IMG/VR virus record: IMGVR_UViG_3300020411_003284
Span: 1 to 37,022 of that record
DNA length: 37,022 bases
Strand: one strand, 5' to 3'
DNA from: a virus
The position numbers and the translations under genes are program-made. Below, piece by piece: positions 19,962 through 30,085 of this stretch. Position 1 is the stretch's first letter; each line of letters starts with the position of its first letter. The notes under the pieces were generated by a model that ran no database searches, was not told the origin of the DNA, and was given only the letters and a program-made list of their open reading frames with translations.

Positions 19962-22382
19962 ATGGGATATGGTCGAGTCAAGATGCCCGGGTATGAGAAA
20001 TATGGTTACAAAATGCAAGCAGGTGGCCCGATGCCTCCGCAGCCCCAAGGTCAAGCGCCTATGCCTATGGGCGACATGGGGGGCGACCCTATGGCTATAT
20101 TCGCACAGCTGCCGCCAGATATTCAAATGATGCTCGTGCAGATGATTATGGAAAACATGGACCAACCCCAGCAAGAAATGCCCATGCCTCCACAACAAGC
20201 ACCTGCACCACTACAGTTACCTGCACCTGCCATGAAAAAAGGAGGAGAAATGCAACCCGGATATGCAGAAGGCGGAGAAGTCGCGGACTCCATGGAAGAC
20301 ATGCACGATAAAATCGCTGCACTAAAAGCCAAAATAAAAGAAAAAGAACAAAGCATTCGCGAGAAATACGCCAAAAAAAAAGAGAACACCCCGGCAGGTA
20401 ACGCGCCTCCTTATCACCCCAGCCAAGCCGGATACGCCGATGGTGGCGAGGTTCCTCCTGACTGGTGGGCCGGAACCCCTGAAGAGTGGGCGGCAAGTCA
20501 AAACGAAATAAACAGATATGCAGCAGAAAGAGCAGCTTCAGCTCAAGCCCGACCCGGCATTAGTCGAAGTCCCGGGGTGGCTCGAGTAGCAAATGAACTT
20601 GCTCCGTATGCGGAAACTGTTGCGGAAACCCCGGCTGATTTGTTATCAAGGCAAAAAACAGATTGGCATCCTTTATACGGAAACATCCCAGGAGAAGGTA
20701 TTGACTGGGTGCCTGAAGGCGACGAATGGGACTACGAACCGCCTTATAGAAGCCCAAGCGAGCTAGAAAACCGAGAAATCTGGACAAGAGAAGGCCGTGC
20801 TCCAACAAGAGAGTTTACCGGAATAACCCAGCCCGGAATCACAGGTAGAGCTGGCCCGTACCAAGGAAGACTGCTTGATGAAGGCGCTGCTCCAATGAGA
20901 ACACCTCCGATGGGTCGGCCAAGCTCAAGCGACTTGTGGCAAATGAGTTCTAACTTCGACCCTCTTGAGAACGACCCACGAAACCACAGCTTTATAAACT
21001 GGGCTCCAGACTCCGTTGCTAACAAAGCGTGGGCATTAGGCGGCGAGGGAATGGATGCAATAAAGCAGTTTGATCAAGGAGGGTTTGGCGATCCAAGGTC
21101 TGATACTGCAAAAAACAAACTAATAAGCGTTATAGAAAGAATCTCCGAGATGAGGCCGGATTCATCAGCAGTCAGGCCAGGCCCTCTAACGCCGCCACGG
21201 GGAACGCCGTCGCCTCATTATCCTGCCTTTATGTCGCTTAGTGAAGCTGGAGGAGAAGGCCCAACAAAACTCAATCCATATTTAAGCTACGAGCCCAAAG
21301 ACCCAGCCGCTAGAGGCATACCTCCGGGTATTCATAAACACGAACTTGAAGAGGGACTCTCTTTTGAAGAAAGAGCTAAAGCCAGAAAAAACCGCGCTGC
21401 ACTAAGAGCTGAATTAGGGTTAGACTATTACGGCCCAGACAGGGTAGTACGGGAGCATCCTTTTAAGCCGGAAACCTGGAGCAACTTTAAAGACTGGGCA
21501 GAAAAGAAAAACATTCAAGTTAAACCGTGGGACAATGTAAACGACATGCAGTATTTGTATGATCATTGGGCCGCAGAAAACCCAGACCAATATCGTCACG
21601 CCTCCGTACCGCGAAGCCCTGGACCTCCTTCAGACGCCCTATTTAGAATGAAGGATCGTATGTCTTTTGAGGAGATGCGAAAACAAAGAGCCGCAGCTAA
21701 TCCGGTAGACGCGCTTGCGCAGGAGGTCCTGAGAATGCCAGAAGGCCGACGAGCAGAACTATCAAAAGAATGGTCGAAGATGAGAGAAGAGGTTGCGCCA
21801 TTTCTCGATGCGCCTTTAGGCGAGACAAAAAAGAAAAAGAAAATAATAGACACGATTACTGACGCTCTCGGTGCTGCGGGAGGAATGGTCGCAAAGCATC
21901 TCCCCTGGGTGACAGGAGTTCTTACAGGTGAACAGCTGGGTCAATTTTCGGCAGACGCAATACGACAAGCAAAAATAGACCCGGATGCAACGCTTGCGGA
22001 GAGTTTAGATAGAGCACAGGTAAAACAACTCATCGCTCAACACGGAAACAACCTTTACGACCCAGAATACAGAGAGAGAATGGGTCTAACTCAAGGAGAC
22101 TTTGCTCTAAAACATATTCTTTTTGGCGGACAATCAGTGGGAGAAGCGCCCGGACTAAAGGAAACAGGCTCTTACTTGCCCTCAAGAACCATGAGTATGC
22201 CTGAATATCTTATAACAAACTGGCCGTCAGACGAAGGACCGATTCCTAAGCGACTAATGAGCCAGGTGACACTAACAGCGAAGCAGCTAGACTATCCAGG
22301 TCTTTCGAGTGAGGCTAAAAAGGTTGTTGGGTACAAAAAAGGCGGAAAAGTCAAAAAAACTAGCCGACGAAAGGCAGGATAA
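19962..22382 (+). CDS. Large virion-associated protein with GG[ED]V motifs
   Basis: The protein has 806 residues; an alternative ATG lies at 19983, and neither has a strong ribosome site. The N-terminal 100 residues are Met/Pro/Gln-rich. Short motifs YAEGGEV (about 101), YADGGEV (about 158) and a terminal YKKGGKVKKTSRRK recur. The same kind of motif, in the sequence QPGY..GG.V, occurs in the protein at 35252. The middle is Pro/Arg-rich and poorly structured. Around 640-680 a hydrophobic Gly-rich stretch occurs (ALGAAGGMVAKHLPWVTGVL). It sits 3 bp before the terminase gene. A virion or ejected protein is likely; no enzymatic motif is visible. Confidence 0.7.
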   Translation: MGYGRVKMPGYEKYGYKMQAGGPMPPQPQGQAPMPMGDMGGDPMAIFAQLPPDIQMMLVQMIMENMDQPQQEMPMPPQQAPAPLQLPAPAMKKGGEMQPGYAEGGEVADSMEDMHDKIAALKAKIKEKEQSIREKYAKKKENTPAGNAPPYHPSQAGYADGGEVPPDWWAGTPEEWAASQNEINRYAAERAASAQARPGISRSPGVARVANELAPYAETVAETPADLLSRQKTDWHPLYGNIPGEGIDWVPEGDEWDYEPPYRSPSELENREIWTREGRAPTREFTGITQPGITGRAGPYQGRLLDEGAAPMRTPPMGRPSSSDLWQMSSNFDPLENDPRNHSFINWAPDSVANKAWALGGEGMDAIKQFDQGGFGDPRSDTAKNKLISVIERISEMRPDSSAVRPGPLTPPRGTPSPHYPAFMSLSEAGGEGPTKLNPYLSYEPKDPAARGIPPGIHKHELEEGLSFEERAKARKNRAALRAELGLDYYGPDRVVREHPFKPETWSNFKDWAEKKNIQVKPWDNVNDMQYLYDHWAAENPDQYRHASVPRSPGPPSDALFRMKDRMSFEEMRKQRAAANPVDALAQEVLRMPEGRRAELSKEWSKMREEVAPFLDAPLGETKKKKKIIDTITDALGAAGGMVAKHLPWVTGVLTGEQLGQFSADAIRQAKIDPDATLAESLDRAQVKQLIAQHGNNLYDPEYRERMGLTQGDFALKHILFGGQSVGEAPGLKETGSYLPSRTMSMPEYLITNWPSDEGPIPKRLMSQVTLTAKQLDYPGLSSEAKKVVGYKKGGKVKKTSRRKAG

Positions 22383-22385
22383 TAA

Positions 22386-24392
22386 ATGGCAAAACGCGCT
22401 CCAAGGCGAGGAAAGGGCGGACTTACGCCGGAGCAAATAGAGCAGCTACGACATTTCAAGCTAAACGAGCGAGATGCGATAGAAACTCTTTTGCGAATTG
22501 AGGACCGAGACAATGCGGGCCGCATGATTCCTTTCAAGTTGAATTTTCCGCAATCAGAGTTGCACTCTATGTGGGAAAAGATACGAGCACTAAATATACT
22601 GCAATCAGTAAAGAATAAACGCCACATTGAGCAGATTTTAGGGGAGCCTTTAGCGGAAAAGCTCAGTGAACAAATAGAGCAGCTCTACAATTATAATGTC
22701 TCTACTCTGCATTTAGAGCTAAAACAAAAGAGAGTTGAGTGCAGCGATGGTCCTGTGCGTATAATTATTGGAAAACCTCGCCAGGTTGGGATCAGTACCT
22801 ACGTTCAGGGGCGGTTTTTTATTCGCTCAATGTTTTCAGAGAACTTTTCTACAAACGTAACAGCTCATAAAGAGTCTGCGGCGCAGAACGTGCTTCGTAA
22901 GTCAAAGCTATGCTATGATTATTGGCCTAGTGAGTATATGGGGATCAGGACTCCGGCTGATAGTAATAGCCGCGATGGAATGCAGTTTGCGCATAATTCT
23001 AGATTCGTTGCTCAGACTTCGGGCGGTCGAAATGCTGCGCGTTCCTACACGTTTTCTGCTGTGCATCTATCTGAATCTGCGCATTATGAAGACTATTCAG
23101 CAGTCGCGGCTCTACTCCAAGCTGTCCCAAAATGGGGAACAGTAATCGACGAAAGCACAGGAAACGGAAGGTCCGGGCCTTTTTATGAGAAATGGCAGTC
23201 TGCTTTAGAGTTTGACCAAGTTATTGCAGCAATCGAACGTAAAGACGCTCAAGCTGTTGGTACATGGAATAGATACTTTAGGTTTTTTATTCCCTGGTTT
23301 ATGGATAAGGAGTACATGCTCGACGTAAGCGATTTTGAGCAAGAGTACATAATGAAGACTCTGACGAAGATAGAGCTTCAGCTTATCTCTGACTTTGGCG
23401 CTCAAATTACTCCGCAGAAACTTGCGTGGAGAAGATGGAAGCTAGCAAATGACTGCGCTCATGTTCCGGGAATGACGCCCGAGGAATACTTCAAGCAAGA
23501 GTTTCCAAGCGATGAACACGAAATGTTTCAAGGCTCCGGTGCTCGAGCATTCAATCAAGAGGCTCTTGATGGGATGAAGAAGAGAAACAAGAACAAAGAG
23601 CCAAAGCTGTCGGTTGTTTTGAATCAAGACTGGATGCCGTTAGCTGCTTCGCCAACAAATAGTAACTTATTTGTCTATAAAGAGCCCAGGCCGAGCCATC
23701 AGTACACGATCGGAGTTGATGTCAGTAAAGGCTTGAAGAAAAAGGATTACTCGGTAGTGAGTATTTTCGACCGCTGTGATGGCACTGTTATTGAGGAAGT
23801 TGCGCGTTACCGTGGGCATATTGAGCCATTGCTTTTAGGTGATATTGTTACGATGCTTGCTGAATGGTATACCGGAGCATTTGTAACCCCGGAAGCGAAC
23901 GATCAGGGTCAGGTTGTTTGCCGAAGACTGTTGGATAATCGCTATCCTTTTCTTTTTCGGCGTCGAGTTATGGATCGAGCCTCTGATACTTCTGCGAACG
24001 AAAAGAGCTGGTACATCGGTGTTGTGACCACCGGAATGAGTAAGCAACATCTTATTGGCCGCGCTCAGGCGGCCCTGATAAATAAGACGATTGAGATTAA
24101 ACACCCTACAGCGATACGGGAGTGGATGTTGTACGAAAATCAAAACGGCAAGTACAACGCGCCATCAGGGGAGCATGATGATTGCGTAATGGCGGACGCT
24201 CTGGCCTTGTTTGGCCACGAGGTCGGGGCTCCGCCGGTAAGGAAACACCGTATTCAACAAGCCGAAATCAAAGAGAGTTTATCCCCTGACGACTTGCGCT
24301 TGTGGCAGACAATCCAAAGAGCTTTCCAGGAAACCGACAAGGAAAACAAAAGAATCCTAGGTAAAGAGTGGCTTCCCTCGATTGACATATAG
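22386..24392 (+). CDS. terL: Terminase large subunit
   Basis: The protein has 668 residues. The ATPase half contains a Walker A variant GKPRQVGIST (residues 129-138), a Walker B-like VHLSESAHYED (226-236, with Glu230) and a coupling motif ESTGNG (256-261). The RNase H-like nuclease half contains YTIGVDVSKGLKKKDYSVV (Asp445), an acidic position in PEANDQGQ (Glu503) and the terminal GEHDDCVMADAL (Asp598/Asp599). These are the standard motor and nuclease motifs of phage packaging terminases, which pump and cut concatemeric DNA at the portal. The portal gene follows after one small gene. A small subunit was not recognised. Confidence 0.95.
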   Translation: MAKRAPRRGKGGLTPEQIEQLRHFKLNERDAIETLLRIEDRDNAGRMIPFKLNFPQSELHSMWEKIRALNILQSVKNKRHIEQILGEPLAEKLSEQIEQLYNYNVSTLHLELKQKRVECSDGPVRIIIGKPRQVGISTYVQGRFFIRSMFSENFSTNVTAHKESAAQNVLRKSKLCYDYWPSEYMGIRTPADSNSRDGMQFAHNSRFVAQTSGGRNAARSYTFSAVHLSESAHYEDYSAVAALLQAVPKWGTVIDESTGNGRSGPFYEKWQSALEFDQVIAAIERKDAQAVGTWNRYFRFFIPWFMDKEYMLDVSDFEQEYIMKTLTKIELQLISDFGAQITPQKLAWRRWKLANDCAHVPGMTPEEYFKQEFPSDEHEMFQGSGARAFNQEALDGMKKRNKNKEPKLSVVLNQDWMPLAASPTNSNLFVYKEPRPSHQYTIGVDVSKGLKKKDYSVVSIFDRCDGTVIEEVARYRGHIEPLLLGDIVTMLAEWYTGAFVTPEANDQGQVVCRRLLDNRYPFLFRRRVMDRASDTSANEKSWYIGVVTTGMSKQHLIGRAQAALINKTIEIKHPTAIREWMLYENQNGKYNAPSGEHDDCVMADALALFGHEVGAPPVRKHRIQQAEIKESLSPDDLRLWQTIQRAFQETDKENKRILGKEWLPSIDI

Positions 24393-24404
24393 TAGGGTGA
24401 CGAC

Positions 24405-24695
24405 ATGGAAATTGCCCTACTAATCGTCGCAATCGCAGGGGTTGCCGCCGCACCACTAAGTGTTTTCGCTATGGCTCAGTTTAATCTGAAAGCAATGAGT
24501 ATATTGCTGGACCACCTTGAGGAAATGCACACGGTTGGCGGACAGCCTATTGATGTAGTAAAAACGAACTTGCGGATAGCGGAAACGAAGGCAAGTGTTG
24601 AGGCAGAGAAAACAAAAGCGGAGATCGACAAGTTCTCCAAGAACGGAAAGATTCATGGGTTTCCCGTCCGTGAGTTTGACGTAATGAGTGACTAA
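24405..24695 (+). CDS. Small membrane-anchored protein between terminase and portal
   Basis: The protein has 96 residues. Residues 1-26 (MEIALLIVAIAGVAAAPLSV...) form one hydrophobic segment, an N-terminal anchor or uncleaved signal. The rest is a charged helix (IAETKASVEAEKTKAEIDKF) and a short tail. AGGGTGACGAC precedes the ATG. A TM protein in the packaging block is unusual; holin, spanin or membrane-attachment roles are possible. Its stop lies one base before the ATG chosen for the portal. Confidence 0.65.
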   Translation: MEIALLIVAIAGVAAAPLSVFAMAQFNLKAMSILLDHLEEMHTVGGQPIDVVKTNLRIAETKASVEAEKTKAEIDKFSKNGKIHGFPVREFDVMSD

Positions 24696-24696
24696 A

Positions 24697-26784
24697 ATGG
24701 CAAAGCTACCCAGAAAGAAAGCAGAGGAAATGCTGGACGAAGCAATCCAGTTTCAAAACGATGCAATCGAAAAGTTTCACGAGAAGCTATCGACGCTAAT
24801 GGTGACGACTGCTTTCTATCGGGGCAATCAGCACGGTCGAGCGGGTCTTCGCACATGGAATCCTTACCCGCCCAACCATAGCGAGGCAAACGAAACGCTA
24901 AACTATATTCGTCCGTTTGTTCGTTCGGCAGTTTCGGATATGTTGCGCAATCTGCCTAATCCAGAAGTTGTATCAGCGCACAGCGACCCAACAGCAATGT
25001 CTAAGGCAAGAGCAGCAAGCCAGCTCGCGAATTCCTTTTTGCGTAACGGTGTAATCAAGTTTGAAACATTATATAATGCTTGTCTTGCCTCGCAGATTCA
25101 CGGGGGCTCTTGGTTCAAAGTTAGCTGGAACCCGTTTACAGGGCCGCACTCTAAAGAAGCTCGCGTAAAAGAAGACCCTAAAGCTCCAGGTATTCTAAAG
25201 CCAGAACTAGATGTTTTCGGTGACCCAATATATGACCAAGTCTTTTTGGGCGAAATACAGGTAGAGCATTGCAATATTGCTGAATGTTTGCCTGACCCCA
25301 CCGCAACAACAGAAGAAGACCTTCGTTATGTTGTTCAGCTAAAGACCTACCCGGTAAGTAAGCTCAATGAGATGTTTCCTAAGGGAGACTATTTTGGGCA
25401 AGAGATACAATGGCAAACGAATTATCGCGCAAACTCGGGAGCGCAAGACGCGGTTGCCGTAGCTGACCCGTATGATGGCGGAGCATATAACGGTTCTGGA
25501 AAAGTAAACGAGCAGGCTGAGCTGGCTTTTATCTTTGAAAAGCCCTGTATGGCGTATCCCAATGGCAGGCAGATAATTCTGCACCAAGAAGTGTTGTTAC
25601 ATGTAGATCGGCTGCCGGATTTTCTGTTCCCATTTATTTTGCTGAAAGGGCAAAATCTTGTTGAAAGTTCTCTTTATTCGGATGGCATCGTTAAAGACTT
25701 GATAGGCCCACAAAGGAGCATAAATCGGGCTGCATCAAAGCAGCGTGAAATGCTAGATCGCGTGGTCAACCCCTGGCTACTAGAACCTCGAGGAGCGGAG
25801 CTAAAGATGGACGAGCTCGCTGACATACCGGGCTCGATTGTGACGTACAATTATGGGTTTCAGCCTAAGTATATTGACCACCCTCCCATCGACCCCAGCA
25901 CGTTTAGGTATCAAGACAACTTGATTACAGTGATGAAGGACATCTCTACTTACTCTGATGTGAGCAGAGGGGACGTGCCTCAAAACGTAAGCTCTGGTCG
26001 AGCACTTGCTTATCTTGCTGAATTTGAGCGGGGCGTTCACGCGCCTGACGTGCAGATATTCAAGGAAGCTGTAACAAGAATCATGAAGCAGTGTCTTTTG
26101 ATTGCAAAAGAAAGATACACCGATGGTCGAATGATTCAGATATTAGGACCAAACAACGAGTGGCACACCAAAGTTTTCCGTGCCGAAGAATTTGATTTCG
26201 ATCACGAGCTAGTTATTGAGCCCTACAGTGGCGCTCCAAACTCAAGGGCAATGCGCTACAGTGAAGCACTCGAAGCAATGCAGGTCGGCGGTCTTTCTGA
26301 TACACCGGACGCGGAAAGGTTCCGAAGAATCGTTGGGTGGGACTACCAGGGAAGATCGACAAACGACGCGGACGAAGAGCATCGGTCGATTGCTCAATCC
26401 GAAAATGCCCAGTTCAAGGTAGACCCTTATTCGGGAATCCGCGTAGCTCAAGAGGATAATCATGATATTCATATCGACGAGCACAACAAATACAGGATCA
26501 GTCATGAGTTCAGGAACCTGCCGCTGCAAATCAGGCAGATGCTCGATGAGCATGTTGCAGAGCATGAAAACTTTAGAGCGCAACAATTACAGGCGTTTAG
26601 CCAAGAACAGGGGATGCTTTTGAACCAAACACAGGGAGCAGATGGGGGCGCACCTCCGCCTAAAGACCCTGGTTTAGCCTCACCAATGGACGGCGGAGCT
26701 GGGCTGTCAGAGGTGCCGGAAACCGAAGGAATGACATCAATGGCGGCAGAACCACAGATGCAACCTTCGGGGTACACACAGTAG
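24697..26784 (+). CDS. Portal protein
   Basis: I chose the ATG at 24697 (695 residues); a GTG three codons upstream overlaps the previous gene. The sequence fits the large podovirus-type portal family: FYRGNQ early, NETLNYIRPFVRSAVSDML, a DPTATTEEDLRYVV region, the wing/stem region VVNPWLLEPRGAELKMDELA, IPGSIVTYNYGFQPKYIDHP, and DVSRGDVPQNVSSGRALAYL, a typical portal motif. The C-terminal 100 residues are Gln/Gly/Pro-rich. Portals form the dodecameric DNA gateway at one capsid vertex and dock the terminase. Its place between terminase and scaffold genes supports the call. Confidence 0.9.
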   Translation: MAKLPRKKAEEMLDEAIQFQNDAIEKFHEKLSTLMVTTAFYRGNQHGRAGLRTWNPYPPNHSEANETLNYIRPFVRSAVSDMLRNLPNPEVVSAHSDPTAMSKARAASQLANSFLRNGVIKFETLYNACLASQIHGGSWFKVSWNPFTGPHSKEARVKEDPKAPGILKPELDVFGDPIYDQVFLGEIQVEHCNIAECLPDPTATTEEDLRYVVQLKTYPVSKLNEMFPKGDYFGQEIQWQTNYRANSGAQDAVAVADPYDGGAYNGSGKVNEQAELAFIFEKPCMAYPNGRQIILHQEVLLHVDRLPDFLFPFILLKGQNLVESSLYSDGIVKDLIGPQRSINRAASKQREMLDRVVNPWLLEPRGAELKMDELADIPGSIVTYNYGFQPKYIDHPPIDPSTFRYQDNLITVMKDISTYSDVSRGDVPQNVSSGRALAYLAEFERGVHAPDVQIFKEAVTRIMKQCLLIAKERYTDGRMIQILGPNNEWHTKVFRAEEFDFDHELVIEPYSGAPNSRAMRYSEALEAMQVGGLSDTPDAERFRRIVGWDYQGRSTNDADEEHRSIAQSENAQFKVDPYSGIRVAQEDNHDIHIDEHNKYRISHEFRNLPLQIRQMLDEHVAEHENFRAQQLQAFSQEQGMLLNQTQGADGGAPPPKDPGLASPMDGGAGLSEVPETEGMTSMAAEPQMQPSGYTQ

Positions 26785-26823
26785 TATTTGAAAAAAAGAA
26801 ATTGCTTGTGTTAGTGTCGGAGC

Positions 26824-27762
26824 ATGGCTGAAGCAGGATCTAAATTTGAAGAGGTGAGCGATTCACCCGAGCTAAACAATTCTCCTATAGATATGTCGGA
26901 ACAACCCGAACAATCTCCGGTGACGTTAGCCCAGGAAGAAGCGCCTACGCAATTCAGAGATGATCGACCAAACAAGGAAGACCCAATCTACTTTGATGAA
27001 ACAGGTAGAATGGTTGACCCGCCAGAACCAAAAGAAGAAGAACAGTCAGTCGTAGCCGAAGCAGCAGAACAGGAAAACCCGGAAATCGGTATCCCAAAAG
27101 CCGAATCAACTCCTGACTACCTTCAGTCTCTTGCGGACAGCCAACGACAGATGGCGGAGTATCTTACGCTACAGCAAGAGCTAAAAGAAAAAGAAGAACG
27201 CGCTGCGTTACTCGAGCAGCAAAAACGAGAAGAAGCCTATTATCAGTCAGAAGAGTACGTAACAAAACTATGCGAAGGCTCCGGGCTAGATCCTGAAGAC
27301 CCAATTCATAGGCAGCTTATTTATCAACGCCTAGAGTTTGGCAGACAAAATTATGAGTACAACCAAAGACTCCAAGCAATGGAGCACCGATACTACCAGC
27401 AGGAAGCAAGCAACGCAAAGCAGCGCAACCAGCGCACGTTAGAGCATTCTTTTTCTGAAGCGGCTGCGCAATACAAGGGCGTATCAGAAGAGATGCTTGA
27501 CGCGGCTCGCCACCAAGCAAATCTGCTCGTGCAGACTGGAATGACTCCAGATCGAGCGGTTACTGAATCTATGAAGTTTATCCGTCTTGCGGCGAAGCAA
27601 AGCTCAAAGCAAGTCACGAATAAAGTGTCTGAACGTCAACAACGTTTAGACAAAATTAACAATCTTGGCCCAGGACGGGGCGCTAAGAGTCATCGTAAAA
27701 CAGAAATTACTATTGCTGAGGCCGATCGACTTATTGAGAAGTACGGTTTCCTGCCTAGCTAG
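26824..27762 (+). CDS. Capsid scaffold / assembly protein
   Basis: The protein has 312 residues. The first 100 residues are acidic and disordered-looking (DMSEQPEQSP..., PPEPKEEEQSV). Then come a long Gln/Glu coiled coil (QRQMAEYLTLQQELKEKEER; LLEQQKREEAYYQ) and a basic C-terminus (GPGRGAKSHRKTEITIAEAD) that could bind capsid protein. This acidic-coil-basic layout and the position between portal and capsid genes are typical of podovirus scaffolds, which guide shell assembly and then leave. The upstream 39-bp gap holds a GGAG very close to the ATG. Confidence 0.8.
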   Translation: MAEAGSKFEEVSDSPELNNSPIDMSEQPEQSPVTLAQEEAPTQFRDDRPNKEDPIYFDETGRMVDPPEPKEEEQSVVAEAAEQENPEIGIPKAESTPDYLQSLADSQRQMAEYLTLQQELKEKEERAALLEQQKREEAYYQSEEYVTKLCEGSGLDPEDPIHRQLIYQRLEFGRQNYEYNQRLQAMEHRYYQQEASNAKQRNQRTLEHSFSEAAAQYKGVSEEMLDAARHQANLLVQTGMTPDRAVTESMKFIRLAAKQSSKQVTNKVSERQQRLDKINNLGPGRGAKSHRKTEITIAEADRLIEKYGFLPS

Positions 27763-27773
27763 GGAGAAATAAA

Positions 27774-29180
27774 ATGACAGTTTCGGAAGTAACTGGAATC
27801 GCCGGAACCTCGAGAGAGGCGTTCGACGGATTAATGAAAGATGAATATGGTCCTCTATGGGAAGACCATGTAAATAAAAGCGCGAAATGCCTTTCGCTTA
27901 CCGGCCTTGGTCAGGTGCGCGGAAGAATGGGCGGTCGTCGTCAGCTACATGCGGTTGTTGACTCTATGCCTCAATCGGCTGGTGTTGCGCATTTTGAAGG
28001 CTCAACTCTTACCGACCCAACAGCAAGTACGGCGTTTCAACCCGAACTGATTTCTCGGTCGATGTATGTACGGCTTCGCTGGACTGGCGAAGTAGAAGAT
28101 GCAGCGCGAACCGGAGACAAGGCTGTATTTGCTGGACCGCGAGCCAATGAGTTGCGTCTTGCTCGTCAGCAATATGCTGTAAATAAATGTCGAATGGCTG
28201 TTTTTGGGCCTCGTCAAATCTTAGGAAAGATTTCCTCTGTATCAGGCTCCGGTCCTTACACCCTGACAATGGAAGGGCGTAACGCGAAAACATCTTTAGC
28301 GATTGATTACTACAAGATGGGCGCTCACTACATTCGTAAAAACATGCTTGTAGACTGCGTTACTGCAACCAACGGTTCGCCGATAGACGCAGGAAGCACT
28401 AATAGCGGTAGTACTGTAAAACTAAAGGCGACTGCGGTAAGCGGAAACAGTGTTACGCTAACAAAGCAAGCTGGTAGTTACACTACGGACCCTGCGGCAA
28501 CTAACTTTTTGATTCCTCATGGTTCGCGACGCGACGCTATGGGCAGCGTTACAACTGCGACGGACGCTAGTTTTTATGCTGGTTACAATGGTCTTGATAA
28601 TTTGATGCTAGACACAAACATCTACAACGCTGTGTATGGTTTGGCTCGAGGTGCGACCTATCCAACGCTAGATGGTAATCGCAATACAAACAGCGGAACT
28701 GCCCGAAACTTTAATGACCTGTTGTTGATTCTTGCTATCGACAACATTGTAGAAGAAGGCTCTGGCGATCACCCTGACACCTTGTACTTGAATAGCGCGG
28801 TTCGTCGTGAGATTGTTCAGCACCTTGGTATGGGCAACGAGTACGGCGGCAGTGGCAGCCAAGCTCGTCGTTTTGCTCCTGTTCAAACTGAATCAGGTTA
28901 CGGAAAACTAGCTCTTGTTGCTGGCGATAAGAACATGACTTACGACACAGATCGTGATTGCCCTCCAGGCATGGTCTATATTCTTCGCAAAGGAACTATG
29001 GGTTACTTGTCGAACCGAACGCTTTCAAGCATTGATAAAGCTCCAGAGCGTTATGTTGCAGACCAAGACGCGCACGAAGTCATCATGGCGGAACGCGGTA
29101 ACTTCTTCTGCACATCGGCATGGACAAACGGTACTCTCGAGGACATTAACTTCGACGTATCTGCGCTCACGACAGCATAA
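27774..29180 (+). CDS. Major capsid protein (HK97-like fold, inferred)
   Basis: The protein has 468 residues. The ATG has a GGAG site 7 bases upstream, and the gene directly follows the scaffold. The sequence is globular, balanced in composition and free of membrane segments. It contains features seen in large podovirus capsid proteins: QPELISRSMYVRLRWTGEVE, GYNGLDNLMLDTNIYNAVYG, NDLLLILAIDNIVEEGSGDH, and LYLNSAVRREIVQHLG. A Thr/Ser-rich insertion (about 195-245) may be a surface domain. The fold is inferred from context and pattern; mass spectrometry of virions would confirm it. Confidence 0.85.
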   Translation: MTVSEVTGIAGTSREAFDGLMKDEYGPLWEDHVNKSAKCLSLTGLGQVRGRMGGRRQLHAVVDSMPQSAGVAHFEGSTLTDPTASTAFQPELISRSMYVRLRWTGEVEDAARTGDKAVFAGPRANELRLARQQYAVNKCRMAVFGPRQILGKISSVSGSGPYTLTMEGRNAKTSLAIDYYKMGAHYIRKNMLVDCVTATNGSPIDAGSTNSGSTVKLKATAVSGNSVTLTKQAGSYTTDPAATNFLIPHGSRRDAMGSVTTATDASFYAGYNGLDNLMLDTNIYNAVYGLARGATYPTLDGNRNTNSGTARNFNDLLLILAIDNIVEEGSGDHPDTLYLNSAVRREIVQHLGMGNEYGGSGSQARRFAPVQTESGYGKLALVAGDKNMTYDTDRDCPPGMVYILRKGTMGYLSNRTLSSIDKAPERYVADQDAHEVIMAERGNFFCTSAWTNGTLEDINFDVSALTTA

Positions 29181-29182
29181 GT

Positions 29183-30085
29183 ATGACTACGTTTCGGGAG
29201 CAATATGAGGAAAGCATACCTCTTCTGAGTGATCAGGATTTAGCCGATCAAACGGACCCTACTCGTCGCGGGACGGGTATGAAGCCGAGCAAGAAAAGGT
29301 ATCAGTGGAATGAAATCTACGGGATGTTTGATCCTGATAGTATTTCTGCATCTCAAAAAGCTCCCGATCACGTACAGTCTGCATTTGAAGAACTTATAGG
29401 GGGTGAGCCTGACTACAAACTCAGGCTTCACCCCTGGTTCAAAAGATGGGCTGCTTTTGAAAGAGTGAGAGGCGCAGGAGAGGGAGCGTATGCTTGTTTT
29501 TCTGTGTTTATGGGTGCAGGTGAAGAAGGGTATTTGCCCGCGGATCTTGACAATTCCGACGGTCGCTACGAAAACATGAGGGGCCGAATGGGGGACTATC
29601 GGCTCCCTTCTGCTGAGGACTTCAAGGTCTTACGCAAAGATGCAGACGTAGAAAGGCTTGGCGTCGATCAAGTTGTTGCTCGACTAGAAAAACCCGAGAA
29701 CGAGCAAGAGCGCGAAAAAGAAAGAGTCTTGCAGGACCGCGAATGGGACGTGCTCGATTACAATTATCTTAAGATTAACGCAGCCGCTAACGGCGGTAAA
29801 CTTCAAATGGTTGCGCCGAATAGAGACCTTTCTGAGATAATCGCTAAAAAAGAAGACGAGTGGTATACCGAAACAAAAACCACAGAGGATGGCAAAACAT
29901 ACAAGGTTCGCATGAGAAAGAACAGTCGTGCTTATGCTGAAGTTGTAGCCGGTCAAATCAAAGAGCATTTCGTTGATAACTGGAAAGACCGCATGAACGA
30001 AATAAAGCAAGAAAAACAAAAGGCCAAGAAGGAACAAGAAAAAGAAGAACTCAAAGCTCTAGCTAGAAGCGCAATAGGTTTGTAA
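29183..30085 (+). CDS. Hypothetical late protein, probable head-associated
   Basis: The protein has 300 residues. The N-terminal two thirds are globular (KKRYQWNEIYGMFDPDSISA; LRLHPWFKRWAAFERVRGAG; YACFSVFMGAGEEGYLPADL). The C-terminal third is a highly charged helix (MNEIKQEKQKAKKEQEKEEL). The ATG is two bases after the capsid stop, with no clear ribosome site, so coupling to the capsid gene is likely. It ends one base into the next gene's ATG (TAATG). Position suggests a head completion or minor capsid protein. No family recognised. Confidence 0.7.
   Translation: MTTFREQYEESIPLLSDQDLADQTDPTRRGTGMKPSKKRYQWNEIYGMFDPDSISASQKAPDHVQSAFEELIGGEPDYKLRLHPWFKRWAAFERVRGAGEGAYACFSVFMGAGEEGYLPADLDNSDGRYENMRGRMGDYRLPSAEDFKVLRKDADVERLGVDQVVARLEKPENEQEREKERVLQDREWDVLDYNYLKINAAANGGKLQMVAPNRDLSEIIAKKEDEWYTETKTTEDGKTYKVRMRKNSRAYAEVVAGQIKEHFVDNWKDRMNEIKQEKQKAKKEQEKEELKALARSAIGL

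Noticed and set aside
26785-26823. Promoter before the scaffold gene (TTGAAA ... TGTTAG)
   Set aside because: Both boxes are weak, spacing is short and the gap is A-rich. It may be chance, and the gene can be read from upstream.
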